Shown here in pieces: positions 1 to 11,861 of a stretch of DNA of 64,000 nt. A program made the translations under genes and the position numbers. The notes below the pieces were generated by a model. That model did no database searches. It was not told where the DNA came from and saw only the letters and a program-made list of their open reading frames with translations. The DNA is from Stromatinia cepivora. Taxonomy: Eukaryota; Ascomycota; Leotiomycetes; Helotiales; Sclerotiniaceae. The stretch spans positions 1,797,001-1,861,000 of the forward strand of contig RCTD01000004.1 in NCBI GenBank assembly GCA_014898415.1. The letters run 5' to 3'. Each line of letters starts with the position of its first letter. Position 1 is the stretch's first letter.

Positions 1-332
1 GATATCTTTATTGTACCTCCCAAATCTGTTTGCTTCTTGAGGAGAGCAAGATTCCCATTTTCCACAGAGAGTGAGATCTTATAAGCACAAGTACTAACAG
101 CGCATGCAAAGCCACCCGTAGGAACACATACTTATTGAGCGATTCCTCTACAAATTTCATGTCCATGCCAACTTTAAGCTGCTGGTTTACAACATATCAA
201 ATAATACCACGTCATTCGAGCTAAACCCCAGCCAAATGGTATATGGTTGTCCCGGAATTTTGTTAATCATGTTGAAAATGCCCCTTTCAGATCCCGTAAC
301 TAATAGTACACTCATCGACTCCTTCTTCAGAC

Positions 333-1190
333 TCAAAACTTGATGTCAAAACTTGTTCCGCAACCACAACTGCTAGTGGCGGCAGGATTGTCAATAATCT
401 TGAACTCGGCACCGATCAACTTGACCTCGTAATCTATTTTGCTACCCTTCAAGGCATCGAGACTGAAGACGTCCATAACGACGTTGGCATGTGATTGATC
501 ACTAATGTAGCTGAATACTGTATCATCTTCGCGGAGATCCATTGTGGCTGAGGTACCCGACTTCGAAGGGCTAGATGAAGTAGGCATGGCATTTGGATCT
601 GTGGATGAGGTATTTGGAGCGGGGGAGGATTCAGATTGGACAGGATCTTTCGAGAAAAGATCTCGAGAGATATTGGCTGGGAGATCGCATAAAGACATTA
701 CATATTGGAAGCCGTGGCAGCCCCCCGATTGGACTTCGACCCGAAGAGCAAGATTGGGGTTGTTTTCTTTTTTGCGGAGTTGTTGTAGACGCTGTGGGCG
801 AATAATTAGCATATAATTGGATTTGCGGTGCTTGAAGGGGGCGTTAAGTGGGAAGACAATGATACATACATCTGCAGCCCGCGGTGTAATTTCAATCTTC
901 TGTTCTGTGCCATCATCTTTTTTTCGCGGATTGAACGTAGTGACAGTAACTTTCCGTGCCCCAGTACTCGAGAAATGCCTATTAGAGTCCCTTGATGTTC
1001 TATTCGGTTTAAGAACATATGACTGCAAGGGAGCACCCAAACGTGGAGCGAGAAAGTCGAAGACTGGACGCGGGGTGTTTGGATGGAATGGCCGAGCTGT
1101 CGTGGCGGTCTTTATAAATCCTTGAACTACTGATGTAGGAGTAGCAGAAGTAAGCCCAGCACATCTGCGTGTAAGAGACCGGGTCGCCAT
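333..1190 (-). CDS. ISA2: ISA2-type mitochondrial iron-sulfur cluster assembly protein, 2 exons
   Basis: A-type Fe-S scaffold/carrier (HesB/IscA family) that helps mature mitochondrial [4Fe-4S] proteins; that role is family knowledge. Exons are 1190-870 and 791-333. The intron (792-869, 78 bp) has donor GTATGT, a TGCTAAT branch site and acceptor CACAG. Splicing removes 26 foreign codons and restores the ITPRAADRLQQLR stretch, giving 259 aa. The A-type domain covers about residues 100-259, with ligand cysteines Cys132 (SGGCHG), Cys249 and Cys251 (SCGCG). SGGCHGFQY and the ELIG-like/FKI segment fit ISA2 rather than ISA1. The first ~85 residues are rich in Arg, Ser and Thr without acidic runs, as in a mitochondrial presequence. 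An acidic/Ser-rich insert sits between the first and last cysteines. The ATG at 1190 is the first one compatible with the presequence. The gene stands alone, convergent with the pseudogene's 5' side. Confidence 0.93.
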   Translation of the reverse strand: MATRSLTRRCAGLTSATPTSVVQGFIKTATTARPFHPNTPRPVFDFLAPRLGAPLQSYVLKPNRTSRDSNRHFSSTGARKVTVTTFNPRKKDDGTEQKIEITPRAADVCIIVFPLNAPFKHRKSNYMLIIRPQRLQQLRKKENNPNLALRVEVQSGGCHGFQYVMSLCDLPANISRDLFSKDPVQSESSPAPNTSSTDPNAMPTSSSPSKSGTSATMDLREDDTVFSYISDQSHANVVMDVFSLDALKGSKIDYEVKLIGAEFKIIDNPAATSSCGCGTSFDIKF

Positions 1191-1659
1191 GATTAACGAG
1201 AGCTAGAAACCACAATATTGAATCAAGGTTGAAGATGGAGGGAATGGAAAGCTTATATAAAGTTTACAATATTATAATCACCAAAAGTTAGAATAACTGC
1301 TACTGGTCAATGATGGCGGTAAGGAGAGGCAAGATTTTACAGATTTTCCGACATACTGTAATTGATTACATAAGTTAAACAATCTCCAATGAACCAAATT
1401 TATTATACTCAAACCACCACGCACGCTCAACCAAAAAGCTAAGGAGCAGCAAAATACATTTATATTTATTAAATTCGTGTTGATATGGTACTTTAATAGA
1501 TATAAACAAAGTTGTATTCAGGTCTTATTCTTACCTATATTATTAAGCACCTGCACCACAACCAAATATGGGGACCCATAAAGTCTATACATACTCGCAT
1601 TCATCCTTAGCTTTCATGAAATGAATCCTAGATGCGTACAACCTCCGTAAACTCGACAT
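1191..1659. other. Intergenic space between ISA2 and the SDR pseudogene
   Basis: No convincing ORF or RNA gene. It presumably holds the ISA2 promoter and 5' leader (reading leftward). The right half is where the missing 5' part of the short-chain dehydrogenase pseudogene should lie, but no Rossmann-fold coding can be read there. Confidence 0.6.
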
Positions 1660-2672
1660 CAAGTCGAGCGAGCGAGCATTGCATTGAAAGCATTTGTCAA
1701 GTACGCAAATGCTCCCAAGGCATATATTATTGGATGATCAGAGTCAGCTGCGGGTCCTCTAGTCAATGATCTGACACTCTGAAATCCATCAGCAACATTG
1801 TGTTTCCTTGAGGGCGAAACTTCCCCGATCAAGGAAGTGGATAGATTGTGCGATGAGGTTAAGAGGAAAGAAAAGAAGGTTGATTTCGTATTCCTAAGTG
1901 CAGGCTGTTCGTCCTTTGACGTTCGGACCGGTATATCCTCGTCATTGTCCCTCCTCCACCCACCATGTATTGACATTATCCAGAATCGTCTGAAGGAATC
2001 GACACTCCTCATTCTCTCCGTCACTATTCTCGTCTCCACTTTGCCTACGACTTGCTCCCTCTCCTGCAAGCCGCGCCCAACCCCCGAGTCATTTCAATCC
2101 TAGCGGGTGGTCGAGAGAAGTCCATTGATCTCAACGACCTCGAAGTGAAGCAAAATTTCAGCATGATTAAAGCTGCTGGCAATGGAACAACTCAAACAAC
2201 TCTAGCTTTCGAAGAACTTGCAAAGTCCAACCCTCGCATTTCTTTCATTCACAAGTATCCGGGGTTCGTTAATACTGGAGCGGTTGGTAGATTGATGTCT
2301 TCTACGACGGGAATTTATGCTATTCCAGCAACTTTCTTTAGATTGATAATATTACCTGTTCTCAATTTATTTGCGATGAGTGTGGAGGAAGCGGGTGAAA
2401 GAGGATTATTCTTAGCTACTAGTGCAAGGTATCCGCCTGCCGAACCAAGAGAGGGGAGTGTCTCGGGGGTGGAATTACCTGCTCGTGTGGAGATCGCAAG
2501 GAATTCGGTAGTAAATGAGAATGGAATGCCCAATGGAGTTTGCAGACTTAAGGCAGACGATGAGAGTGCACCTGATGGTGATGTCCTACCGGGTTACAGG
2601 AAGAAGAATGCGGAAAGAATTGTTTAAGAGAGCACGATGGGTGTTTGGGAGAGAGCTTTGGAAAGGGCATAA
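1660..2672 (+). pseudogene. Short-chain dehydrogenase/reductase (SDR) pseudogene
   Basis: Conceptual translation follows a fungal NAD(P)-binding SDR from just after the dinucleotide motif to the C terminus: ALKAFVKYANAPKAYIIG, then VDFVFLSAG, LLPLLQAAPNPRVISILAGG, FIHKYPGFVNTG and the terminal WERAL block. A real intron remains at 1931-1983 (53 bp, GTATAT...ATCCAG). Removing it joins DVRT to ESSEGID in frame. It is broken by in-frame stops at 1735-1737 (a CGN arginine to TGA is the simplest origin), 1780-1782 (inside a pair of compensating indels) and 2625-2627, where homology continues to a natural stop at 2670-2672. The N-terminal TGxxxGIG nucleotide-binding region is missing, so the copy is also 5' truncated. 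The longest open part (2052-2627) could be misannotated as a 191-aa gene. Substrate is unknown. Confidence 0.8.
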
Positions 2673-4176
2673 TGGCTCTCTGGGCAAGGTTTGACTAGAG
2701 TATCATTTGGATTTGTGGATGATTCAACGCCATGATTTGATTAAATAATTGTTTTCAGTAATTTTGTTGTGACACCGGTGAAGCAATAAGAACTATGTGG
2801 ACTTTGATGCACAATTATTATCCAAAATGCCTTCCGGCTTATCCTTCCAAAGCCCATGTATTGGCATATAGGCTTAGTGTGTCTTGAGAATCATTTGAAT
2901 TGTTCCTGGGACTTGACACCATATAACTCTTCTCACAAATGTCAGAGCACTGAAAGTCATTATACTGGTTGCGCAGTATTCCCTCCAATATTACATGATT
3001 TCTCCTCAACTAATGCCCTCTCTCCACCTTCAGATTTACCTCCTCTCTTCCATCCCTGGCTCGTAGGTGATGGGGTAAATAGCACACAGAAAGTTAATTT
3101 CCAACCACAATCTGGGAGGATATTCTTTTACATCTATGCTAGACTACTAGCCCTATTGAGCTTTGCCTCCTAATGTTAATGTTATTGTTCGGTCTTTTCA
3201 ACGACTGTGAGTATATATACGGAAGATGCAGGTTACCAGTGAAAAGCATATCCAATTATGGTTTCATCGTTGGGTTTGTTTGGTTTAAGTCGGAATAAGC
3301 AGGTGAGAAATATTGCCCCAACCTGCGCGTTTATAAATATTTCAAGCTGAGAAAACTTTCAAAGCTTTCTTTGATTATCAAAACTTACCATTAAGGGAAC
3401 GGGTGTCAATTTATTGATGATTCGGGAGCAGATACAAATGGGACGGGAGTGGGGGTATAAATTATTTCTTGGGGTGCCATTGCCTCATCTCAGTCCAATC
3501 TTAACGCGAATTGAAGGGATGCGGTGTATGTGTAGGATCACTCGTATTTACACAAAAATATAGAATGTCACCAAAAATGGATACAAAGTACTCGCGAAAG
3601 ATCACGCCTCACACATCAAAGCCCGGTCAGTCGCCTGTCTTCAGATCATCTATTCAAGGCTTACCCTTCCAAAGGACGGTAGCGCCATTCTACGTCTAAT
3701 GCTATCGAATGCTACCAAATGCTATGCCTTCACTTCAATACGTCGCCCACGATCTATTCTATTATGCGCCAAAGAAGCAAGACTAAATGGAGTGGCACAC
3801 CAATGATTGATTGCTCATTTCCAAACCTGCACAGGGATGTAAAAAAAGAAAGACAAGAATCATGCTTTTCCTTCACTTTACTTTGCTGTCGTCTACCTAT
3901 GAAGAGGTACGACTACGGCGACTGCAGCCACTAATAACCCAAGAAGAACGTCACTTCCGATTGCACCTCAATCACCCGATCCACTTATTACCAACCAAAC
4001 TCCTGTTAAGCTAAAGAAAAATCAAACGAGAGAGTGCGATGCTAACTAATGCATCTTATCATGTTTTCGTTTTCAGATCATCTCGACACATCACCCAAAG
4101 TTCCCATGCCAAAGCCATTAATAACTCCTTTCCATGCAAAAAAAACCCCATAGTCACTTGATTGCATCGGCCCCAC
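2673..4176. other. Intergenic space between SDR pseudogene and GDH2 3' end
   Basis: Ordinary base composition with several ORFs under 110 codons (for example 2856-3173 and 3511-3699). None shows a recognisable domain or good splice-site context, and I see no tRNA. The right end is the GDH2 3' untranslated region. Confidence 0.55.
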
Positions 4177-7100
4177 TTACAAAGACGGGGACCTAGGGCG
4201 AACATTGGCCAATCTCTTCGACATGAAGTCAAAGAAAGCGAATTGACCCGGCGAACTGCCGACTTCATAAACGAATCGGCTCGCAAGATAACTACCAAAG
4301 ATTGCACGGAGATAGTTTTCGGGCACCTGTTGATATTAGCTGGGTGATTGTGTGAATATAAATAAATAGACTTACTCTTTGCATAATTGTGTCAAGACCA
4401 ATCTTGGACAATAACAATTGTGGCAAAGCATCAAGCAACACCGATTTTCTCAACTTCGCATCTCTCCATAAATCAGATGTTTGAAGTTCTTCATCAAGTT
4501 TGGTGATGGCCACACTAATCGTGTCACTCAATGTGCTCCGTGGGATTCCCGTCTGTTCATGTTCTCGCCAAATAGCCTCGAACTCAAGCTCGGCATTCAT
4601 CTTGATGGTCTCTTGAACTTCCTTCACATATTCTTTATAGAATTCAGGAGCTTGGCCATTGTTTCCTACACACATGTTTTCCGCGAAACCTTTATCATCG
4701 AAACTCAAGGATGCAAGGACTTCTAGAGATGAAGATGTCACACCACCCTTGTTTGCAGAAGCATCTTTGAAAAGAATGCATCCGGCTTCTTCCAAACGTA
4801 GTTTGGCATCTTGGGTAATGAAAAGGTTGGCGCCTTCGACTATGTATGGAATGGTCGACTTCCCATCCTTGATAAGCTTATTGACACTGGAAAGGTCAAC
4901 AGCTGCTGGACGGCCACCGCAAGGAACAAAAACATCAGTAATGCCAGTGTCGCGGAGGTGGAAAGTGTTACGGAATGTTGTACCGTTGCTGATGACATCT
5001 CCATTAGGCAAGGTAATGTTTGTTTCGTCGACAAGGACACGATAACCTTCGTTTGATAGCTTTGAGAGATCAAACTCCGAGATCATAGCACGCTGCGTGG
5101 CCAAGCGCTTGAGCTCATCAATGTTGAGACCTTGTGGATCAACAATTACACCACTGCCATCGACAATCGAAGTATAGGTTTCGTTGCTCAGTAAGATCTC
5201 ATTGCTTCCTAGATCACCATCTGGGCCACCAGTTTGCATCTTCCGAACCTTGATAGGATCAAGCTCTAACTTTCGATAAATGCCTTTCACGTATTCTCTG
5301 ACTGACAAAGATGTCATACCATAACTATCATGTGGTATACCACCTAACTTAGGAGACTTCCCAGTGAAGAACGATTTCCACCATGGAGCATTTCGCTTCC
5401 GAGCGTGCTCAGTAGCCCAGTCAACAAGATCGGCAGTGTTCTCATCAGGACCCATAAAAAGAATTTCTTCCTTGCCATAAAGATCAACGATAGGATTCTT
5501 GATGCCTGGGGACGAAGGTGGTAGGAGAAGGTCCATGATACTATCAATGTACTTCTCGAAAGCTACGCTGGCTTTGTCTTGCTGATTGGCATCTAAAAGA
5601 ATAACGCCCTTGGAACCACCTTCGGGAATATCCTTGTTCTTGCGTTGTTGGGTGTTGGCTAGACCATAATTCTCGTCGAACATTGACCGAGCATTGATCG
5701 AGTATGCCTCACGATTTCGAGATTTGACAATTCGAATGCCTCCTCTAGCGATGTCCCTGAATCGAAGGTGGAATCCACGTGACTCGGATGTAATTACCAA
5801 AAACATGCCATACAATGGCTGAGGATACTCGATTTCAGGGAGGAATGAAGGATCGAGACGGAAGCTCAAAGCAACTTTAGTAGGCGTATAAAAGTTGGTC
5901 TTCAGTAGAGAATTGTTGAAGATACGGAATGCAGTCATGACCATGTCTTCGTGCTCATTGCTGACGGTCATCGAGATTAGCTCCTTGAGTTCTTTATCGT
6001 TGAGAATTTCTCCAGATGGCGAAGGTGGAATCGAATCCTCGCTGTATCCGGGAGCAAGGGTAAGATGTGTGTTTGCAAATGAAGCGTATAACGCACGGAC
6101 AAGTTCTGGATGATTGCTGATGATCTCGAGAATATAATCCGAGGTAAAAGTCTCGGTACGCAGTCTGCGTTTGATGGTAGATAGAATCTCGGCGTGAGAG
6201 CTGTTGAGTGGATCTAATGCAGATACCAATGAGGAGTATTCAGAACCCAAGCGATTGAGGAAGTGCTGAACGAAAACCCAAACACAATGACCATAGATTG
6301 TCTCTTGGAGACTTAAACGTCCACTTGCAAACAACGCTTGGAATTTGTTCTGTGGTATGCAATAAAGCAGGGAGATCTCCTTGATGATTTGATGAATGGA
6401 TTGCTCAAGCGTAGGGAATTTCCCCGATAAGTTGCTTGCAGGCTTGAGGTATAAACTCATCACAGTGATACCATTGCTGAACTGCTCAACATATTTTCTC
6501 GAGCTTGTCACTCCGTATGAATGGTAAAGATCACTCAGAGCACTGAACAATCCCAGGGCTGTTCTGCGCCTGAAGGCCACAACCAACCTCTTTTCGTTTG
6601 AATCTTCAATATCAAAGACCTCGATAACTGGTCCAGTACGGGAGACAGCAAGTTCAATGATCTCTTGATAAATCTGCTTTGTGTTCTTGGTAGATTTCGC
6701 AAGGAACATTCGGTCGCTGATGACTTCTAGGCGAGTTTCGCTGGGCGATGGGTTGGAGTCAACGAATTGGGATTGGTACACGAAGTAACAGCGTATCGAA
6801 GACTTTGTTGGAGTAGAACCACTATACAAGTTGCTTGTAGAGCGGAAACTTTCGACGCGAAAGGTCTGGTTCGAGGATGTATCCAAGTATTTGGCTTCTA
6901 GTCTGTGCTCATATCGTGGACCACCAATTGCACTAATACCGGGTTCGCTAGTGTCAATATATATGGCATGATCAGAAGACTCCATGTCCAATCGGATCTC
7001 CTGGCGTTTGTCTTCACGAGCAAATGCAGCAACCTTTGCAGCATAAAGCGAAGTGATGTTGCTGACGACGGCATCAACGCTCTCGGTTTGGAAGTAGACG

Positions 7101-7549
7101 TCATCGATTCCAAGCTCATTGTAGAACCACTCCAATTGTGCATCAATTAGATCCTCTGGTATCCACTTCATTGCCTTGATCTGTTCTCTCACTTCAAGGA
7201 GTTAGATTTGCACAGTCATCATGGGCATAGCTGGCTCACCTTTGCTCATTTGTTCTGTCCTGCCTTTGAACTCAGGAGCAACATATCCAACAGTGGCGGA
7301 ACGTAAAACGCGGTGTCCATTTCCGTTGCCATTTCTGTGGGGAATGTTGAAATGTGTTGGTTGTGGTGAAGGTTGTCGACCAGGAGTTCGGATAACTTGC
7401 TCCACCAACTTATGGGGAGGACGTGGTGTTGAACTACTGATAGTGGCCATGTTTTCTTCTGTGGGAGGAAATGATTGTTCGTCGTATGCGGGAAACTGCT
7501 GAGAAGCAGCCATTGAGTCAGTATTGATAGGAGAAAGAAGTGCAGCCAT
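4177..7549 (-). CDS. GDH2: NAD-specific glutamate dehydrogenase, 3 exons
   Basis: Catabolic enzyme converting L-glutamate and NAD+ to 2-oxoglutarate, ammonium and NADH; large (~115 kDa type) fungal form. Exons are 7549-7240, 7191-4376 and 4326-4177. Intron 1 (7192-7239, 48 bp) starts GTGAGC and ends TTGAAG; it joins EQMSK to VREQIKAMKW. Intron 2 (4327-4375, 49 bp) starts GTAAGT, has GCTAAT, and ends CAACAG; it restores the family C terminus VPENYLRAIFGSYLASRFVYE. Total 1,091 aa, normal for the family. The catalytic Glu/Leu/Phe/Val-dehydrogenase-type motif with its Lys (KNKDIPEGGSKG) is at about residues 621-632, and the NAD-binding glycine motif GGPDGDLGSNE at about 758-768. The reading frame runs six codons upstream of 7549, but only from a TTG, so the ATG at 7549 is chosen. 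No operon context. Confidence 0.95.
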
Positions 7550-8566
7550 TGTGACTCGTGGTTGCAATGTAGAGAATGACTTCTTGCGGTGAATTGCTGC
7601 GAGAAGATAAAGAGGAAAAGGCAGTGAATAAAATTTAAAAGAGAAAGATGGGGAGTAATCAAGGTCTATCTATACCCGGCAAGCCGGTAAGGTAGGGTCA
7701 ATGATTGGAATAGGAATGAGCTGTCGCGGTCCAGCTCATTGATTCCTTGACCGCTTCATTTCTTAACATGACTTGCATTGCCTGCATTGCTAAGGAAGGA
7801 TGCTTATCAGTTAATTCCACTCCAGAGCAACCTTGATCTCAGAATAGTCCGAGGGCGGTTGTTTGAGACAGAATTTGTTGCTCTTGCTCTTTAAAAATTG
7901 CCAAGCCCATGCCCCAGGGAAATGGAGGCGTTTATTTTGATAGGAAGCGATAAGGAAATTTTATGTGGGTTGGAAAATAAGGAATGGAAGATCTGCGGCG
8001 CCATGGATAAAGCGTACCTGAGAGATAGATAACCTTGAAAAAGTTTTTGTACTCGAATATCACATGTACCAATTCCCAATTCCAATTGTATGTGTATGTG
8101 GGAATGGTAAAAAAAAAAAAGTATTGTGATGGTAACTTCAAAAGATGTATATCATGCAAAAGATATACTTTCGTGATTGCTGGTTGTGTTCAATTTGAGA
8201 GGGTACTAGAATTATGCTACGGTACCTAGGTAGTTGATGTAAGGCCTTCCGGTTAGGAACGGTTGGATTCAAGAAATTGAGTGAATAATTCCAAAACTGG
8301 AGGCGGCTCAAGAGGTGGATACAAATACCTATAATTGGGTGATCTCGAAGTTGTATGGGTGTGGAATGGCAAATGTCGAATGGGGAAATGGTGAAATGGC
8401 GAATTGCGAATTGCGTATTGCGTATTGAAAAATAGGGTAATGAATAAAGACTTTTTTTGGGTTGGTTTGTATCACCGTGGTACCTATTTGATCAAATCAG
8501 ACGAGATCTTGAATACCGCAGCGGGACTTTAATTTTGTACGTACTAAACAGGGCTGATGATAATGC

Positions 8567-8567
<1 letters not shown>

Positions 8568-8628
<61 letters not shown>
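8568..8628. repeat. (GAT)n microsatellite, about 20 units
   Basis: An almost pure trinucleotide tract of GAT/ATG. It creates artificial poly-Asp and poly-Met ORFs in two frames. It is intergenic, so there is no reason to call a protein from it. Likely length-polymorphic between isolates. Confidence 0.95.
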
Positions 8629-8630
<2 letters not shown>

Positions 8631-9121
8631 TGGATGTACCGCTATTATCTTTTGGGAATCAAGGACAATACGACAGGATAGATATGCTGGCTGGTCTTAT
8701 CTTTATCTTGTTGGGAGAATGGTGGCAGTGGCAGTGAAGATTATTGATAATTCTTTCCTTCGTCTTGCATTCTTCGTATTGAGCGATATATGCACAATGC
8801 GATTATTACTCCTTGTTTTAAAGATAAGAAGAGATGCAAAAGAAGAAAGAATGGAATAATCTGAGCCAGAATATGATAAGGTAAGAAAAGAAGTGAAAAG
8901 CTCTTGTTATTTGTATCTTGATGTAGGGGTAAAAAAAGTAGGTAGATGATGATTGATATGATGTGATGTGATAATGATATGCTCGATCTTTCAAGGTTCC
9001 AAATAACAAAATGGCAGCAGCAACTGAATCAATTTATAATAAATCATACTTCAAACTCAAAAGCCTCAATTGAGTAATAAAAAGTTTCAAGAATGAGCGT
9101 TTTCTTCTTTCTCTTTTCTCC

Positions 9122-9165
9122 CTCATGCCTCATGCCTCATGCCTCATGCCTCATGCCTCATGCCT
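9122..9165. repeat. 7-bp tandem repeat (CTCATGC), about 6 units
   Basis: Perfect head-to-tail copies of CTCATGC followed by a decayed copy after a short interruption (ATTATGCCTCATGC near 9,171-9,184). Minisatellite-like; no spacer/repeat alternation, so not CRISPR. Confidence 0.92.
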
Positions 9166-9294
9166 AATACATTATGCCTCATGCAGTGCTTGATTGCTTT
9201 GATTTGCCCTGTAATCGATTCTTTTTGGTTTGGTTTGGGATGTTAAGGTCCGGTTCCGATGCAATAACTAGCTCGTGTTGTTGTTCGAACGGGA

Positions 9295-9310
9295 TTTTTT
9301 TTTTTTTTTT
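9295..9310. repeat. Poly-T tract, 16 nt
   Basis: Homopolymer of 16 T flanked by GGGA and GGGTGG. It could be an old poly(A) tail of a minus-strand retroposed transcript or simple slippage. No retroposed gene body is recognisable beside it. Confidence 0.8.
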
Positions 9311-10415
9311 GGGTGGTACCTGACGATCTAGTAAAAGTGTAAGGTACAGAAAGAATTGGATCGATTTGATCTTTACCGCTCTTTAGGTAGGGTCTACCTA
9401 GTTAACCTCCATTTTTGCTTGTCGGCAAGCGGTTATTCGAGGCACATCACAGACCTGTGAGCAGCTAAATGAGAATGAGTAGATGGAGTAGCTTAGCTAA
9501 ATCCCATAAAGTATATTTATTGCCTATCTAAGGGTATATTATATCTTATTATCTTATATTGAATCCAGTGCGGCGGCAGTGTGACTTCGTCAAGTCCAAA
9601 CGTGGAAAAGACTTAGGGCTGGATATTCGTAAAGCCTTTACCTTCATTATCCGAATTATCCAGTGCGTTTCCGTGGGGAATCTCAATGTTCTATATCTTT
9701 TCCAGAAGAATTGCTATTTTTATCCTTTTTTTATCCTCCGCTCCATCTACTCAAATGGGTCGGTTGAACTTAGAAACTCCTTCTCTTTCGAAGTAAAGTC
9801 TTATCTTTTTCATACCTATATCTAGTTACTAGAAATTGTTAGGAATGCATAACATATGATTTTTAGAATTAATAAAAATATATTACGTGGGTAACCTCCA
9901 ATTCAATGAAGCCTTTTTAGTAAAGTAGCTACACCTAAAGTAATAATAGATGGTTGGATGCTCGACCCAGCTCTTCAGCCACTCATGGTTTCTGGAATAT
10001 GGGTCATGTTTCTCAGGTTAGCCATAATACCTAGCCAAGGATAGGGTTGTACTCGGACATTCTAATAATATGGCAGTGAAGTACGGTGTTTACGTTTCAT
10101 CCTAAGAAAAAATATTTCAAAAATTTGATCCAATGATAACAAACATCCTTTCCATAGTCTGTCTCCATGGTAGTGACCTTCCAATAATGCCATTGATATT
10201 ACTCAGAGTATAGGGATTATTCCCTCACGAGTCACCCAAACATATGTGAATATTGTAAATTTGTAATATTGTATTGTAGTATTAGTATTACATGGAGCAA
10301 AATCATACTTTTTACTCTTAGATTGGCTTTCTAGCAAGAAGACAAAACATGATGTCTCAAAGAGAGGCCCTCTTTCTCAATCCACCTTAATCCACCATAA
10401 TCCCACAACAATTTA

Positions 10416-11128
10416 GAGCCCGTTCTTTGTACAGCTCACAAAGGTTTATGATTTGTCTAACAAATTCATAATTTACCGGCCTGAAAATAGATTCATAGGC
10501 AAACATACAAATTCATGATTTTGATTAAAATCATATTAAAAACCCTAATTAAATGAAAACCTTATAAAAAAAATAGTATTCTTTATATAGATTTTTGAAA
10601 GTAATTTTGAAGGAATTATAAAGAAAATAAAACTATTCGTTTATTCATCAAAAATGAAAAGTTTTTATAAATTTAAATTTCAATTTTCAATAAAATCGTA
10701 AGATTTCGATGTTGTTGAATGGGGGTTGTATCATTTGGAAGCTGGATGTCAAAAAAATTATAAATATTATATAATAAAATATAATTAAATAAAATATGAT
10801 TCTTTCGAATCTCCTCATTTTTATAATTTTGCTGAAATATTGATTCAACCTTCGAAAATTGATCTAACTTAATTAAAATCATTTTAATTTAAACAAACAT
10901 TTCTTTAAAATCAAAACAACCTTTCGAACTAAATCTTATTTGAAATTTTGTAAACTTGATTTTGTATAGAAATAATTTACTTACCTACTCACAAATTAAA
11001 TACCTAAATAAAATCACATTTTATAATCTAATAGAAAAACAATGATTTCAAAAGTAGAATCAAATTCTACACTAAAAGTGCTCTATATTTCAAATTAGAT
11101 CTTTATGAGTTGCACAAAGAACGGGCTC
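10416..11128. mobile_element. MITE-like non-autonomous DNA transposon with ~28-bp terminal inverted repeats
   Basis: The left end begins GAGCCCGTTCTTTGT and the right end, read on the other strand, begins with the same 15 bases. Over 28 bp the ends differ at only three positions, all transitions (A/G, G/A, C/T). The ~713-bp interior is clearly more AT-rich than the flanking DNA and encodes no transposase. Flanks are TTA (10,413-10,415) on the left and TTG (11,129-11,131) on the right, possibly a 3-bp duplication with one change, as expected for PIF/Harbinger-type elements. Superfamily assignment is tentative. Confidence 0.75.
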
Positions 11129-11861
11129 TTGCTTTCTAGAATTCTGTCACTCAACTCCACTAGTCTCGCATCTCAGATCTCCAAAAAATGAAGACCCAAT
11201 GACTAATTCCCCCATGATCCCGTGATATTAGTTCTCATGACCTCCAAATGTAGGGTTAACAAGGATCCCTAGAGGATTTTCAAGATCCATAAGATAATGG
11301 AAAATAACAAAGTTGATGACCTAAGCGAAAGAGCCAATCACGCTTTCCCTTTTTTAATTTAGCGTAGGAGAATCTTTTTCAACCCCGCCATTTACTAATC
11401 CCCAAATTGATTTCTCTTACCCCCAGGAAATCAGAAATCATACTTACCAACGTCAACCTTACTCAACCCTCTCGTTACCTGTCGTCATTCGGAGTCTGGA
11501 TTGTATAATGAGAATTCAAGAGAATCTCATGACTAAGAGCTTGCATTTTTCATTACACATCGCATGCCAATACTGGGGTCAAAAGGTTCCAACAAGATCA
11601 ATATCACAGCATTCTACCCATTGAGTCTCATACTTCCCCAGCTTCCCAAGGACCGTGTTAGTTCCTCTTACCCCGGATTGTGTCACCTGCCGCTTAAAAA
11701 AGGGACCGTGTTTGATATTTACCCTAAACGCTTCACAACACGCAACTTGAATCCGGAATTTCTTCATATAACTACACCGCTAGGTTAATGAAACTCGTCG
11801 TTCGTTAAGTAATAGCGCATTTAACTCGCATATTCAAATTACATTACGTTTCATTTGTCTC
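11129..11861. other. Upstream region of kynureninase
   Basis: Non-coding, ordinary composition, presumably containing the BNA5 promoter and leader. The 74-codon ORF at 11564-11788 and its antisense partner have no domain signal. No regulatory site can be named with confidence. Confidence 0.5.

Larger units (their letters stand above)
7550..10415. other. Long intergenic region upstream of GDH2
   Basis: Contains the GDH2 promoter and leader on its left side, then simple-sequence tracts listed separately and AT-leaning non-coding DNA. Around 8,390-8,430 there is a short degenerate run of GCGAATT/GCGTATT-like words. Short ORFs here (7932-8159, 8035-8229, 9559-9825) have no domain signal and I regard them as chance. 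Confidence 0.5.

Noticed and set aside
1659..2069. 136-codon minus-strand ORF
   Set aside because: It is antisense to the SDR pseudogene, whose sense strand shows clear family homology.
2856..4014. Several 60-105 codon ORFs between the SDR pseudogene and GDH2
   Set aside because: No domain, no start context, no splice extension; consistent with chance in non-coding DNA and GDH2 3' UTR.
8457..8859. ORFs with poly-Asp or poly-Met runs
   Set aside because: They are produced by the (GAT)n microsatellite and have no conserved sequence on either side.
9122..9165. Regular short repeats as a CRISPR array
   Set aside because: Seven-bp units without spacers in a eukaryotic genome; simple tandem repeat. 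The arrays at 16513 and 32638 were rejected for the same reason.
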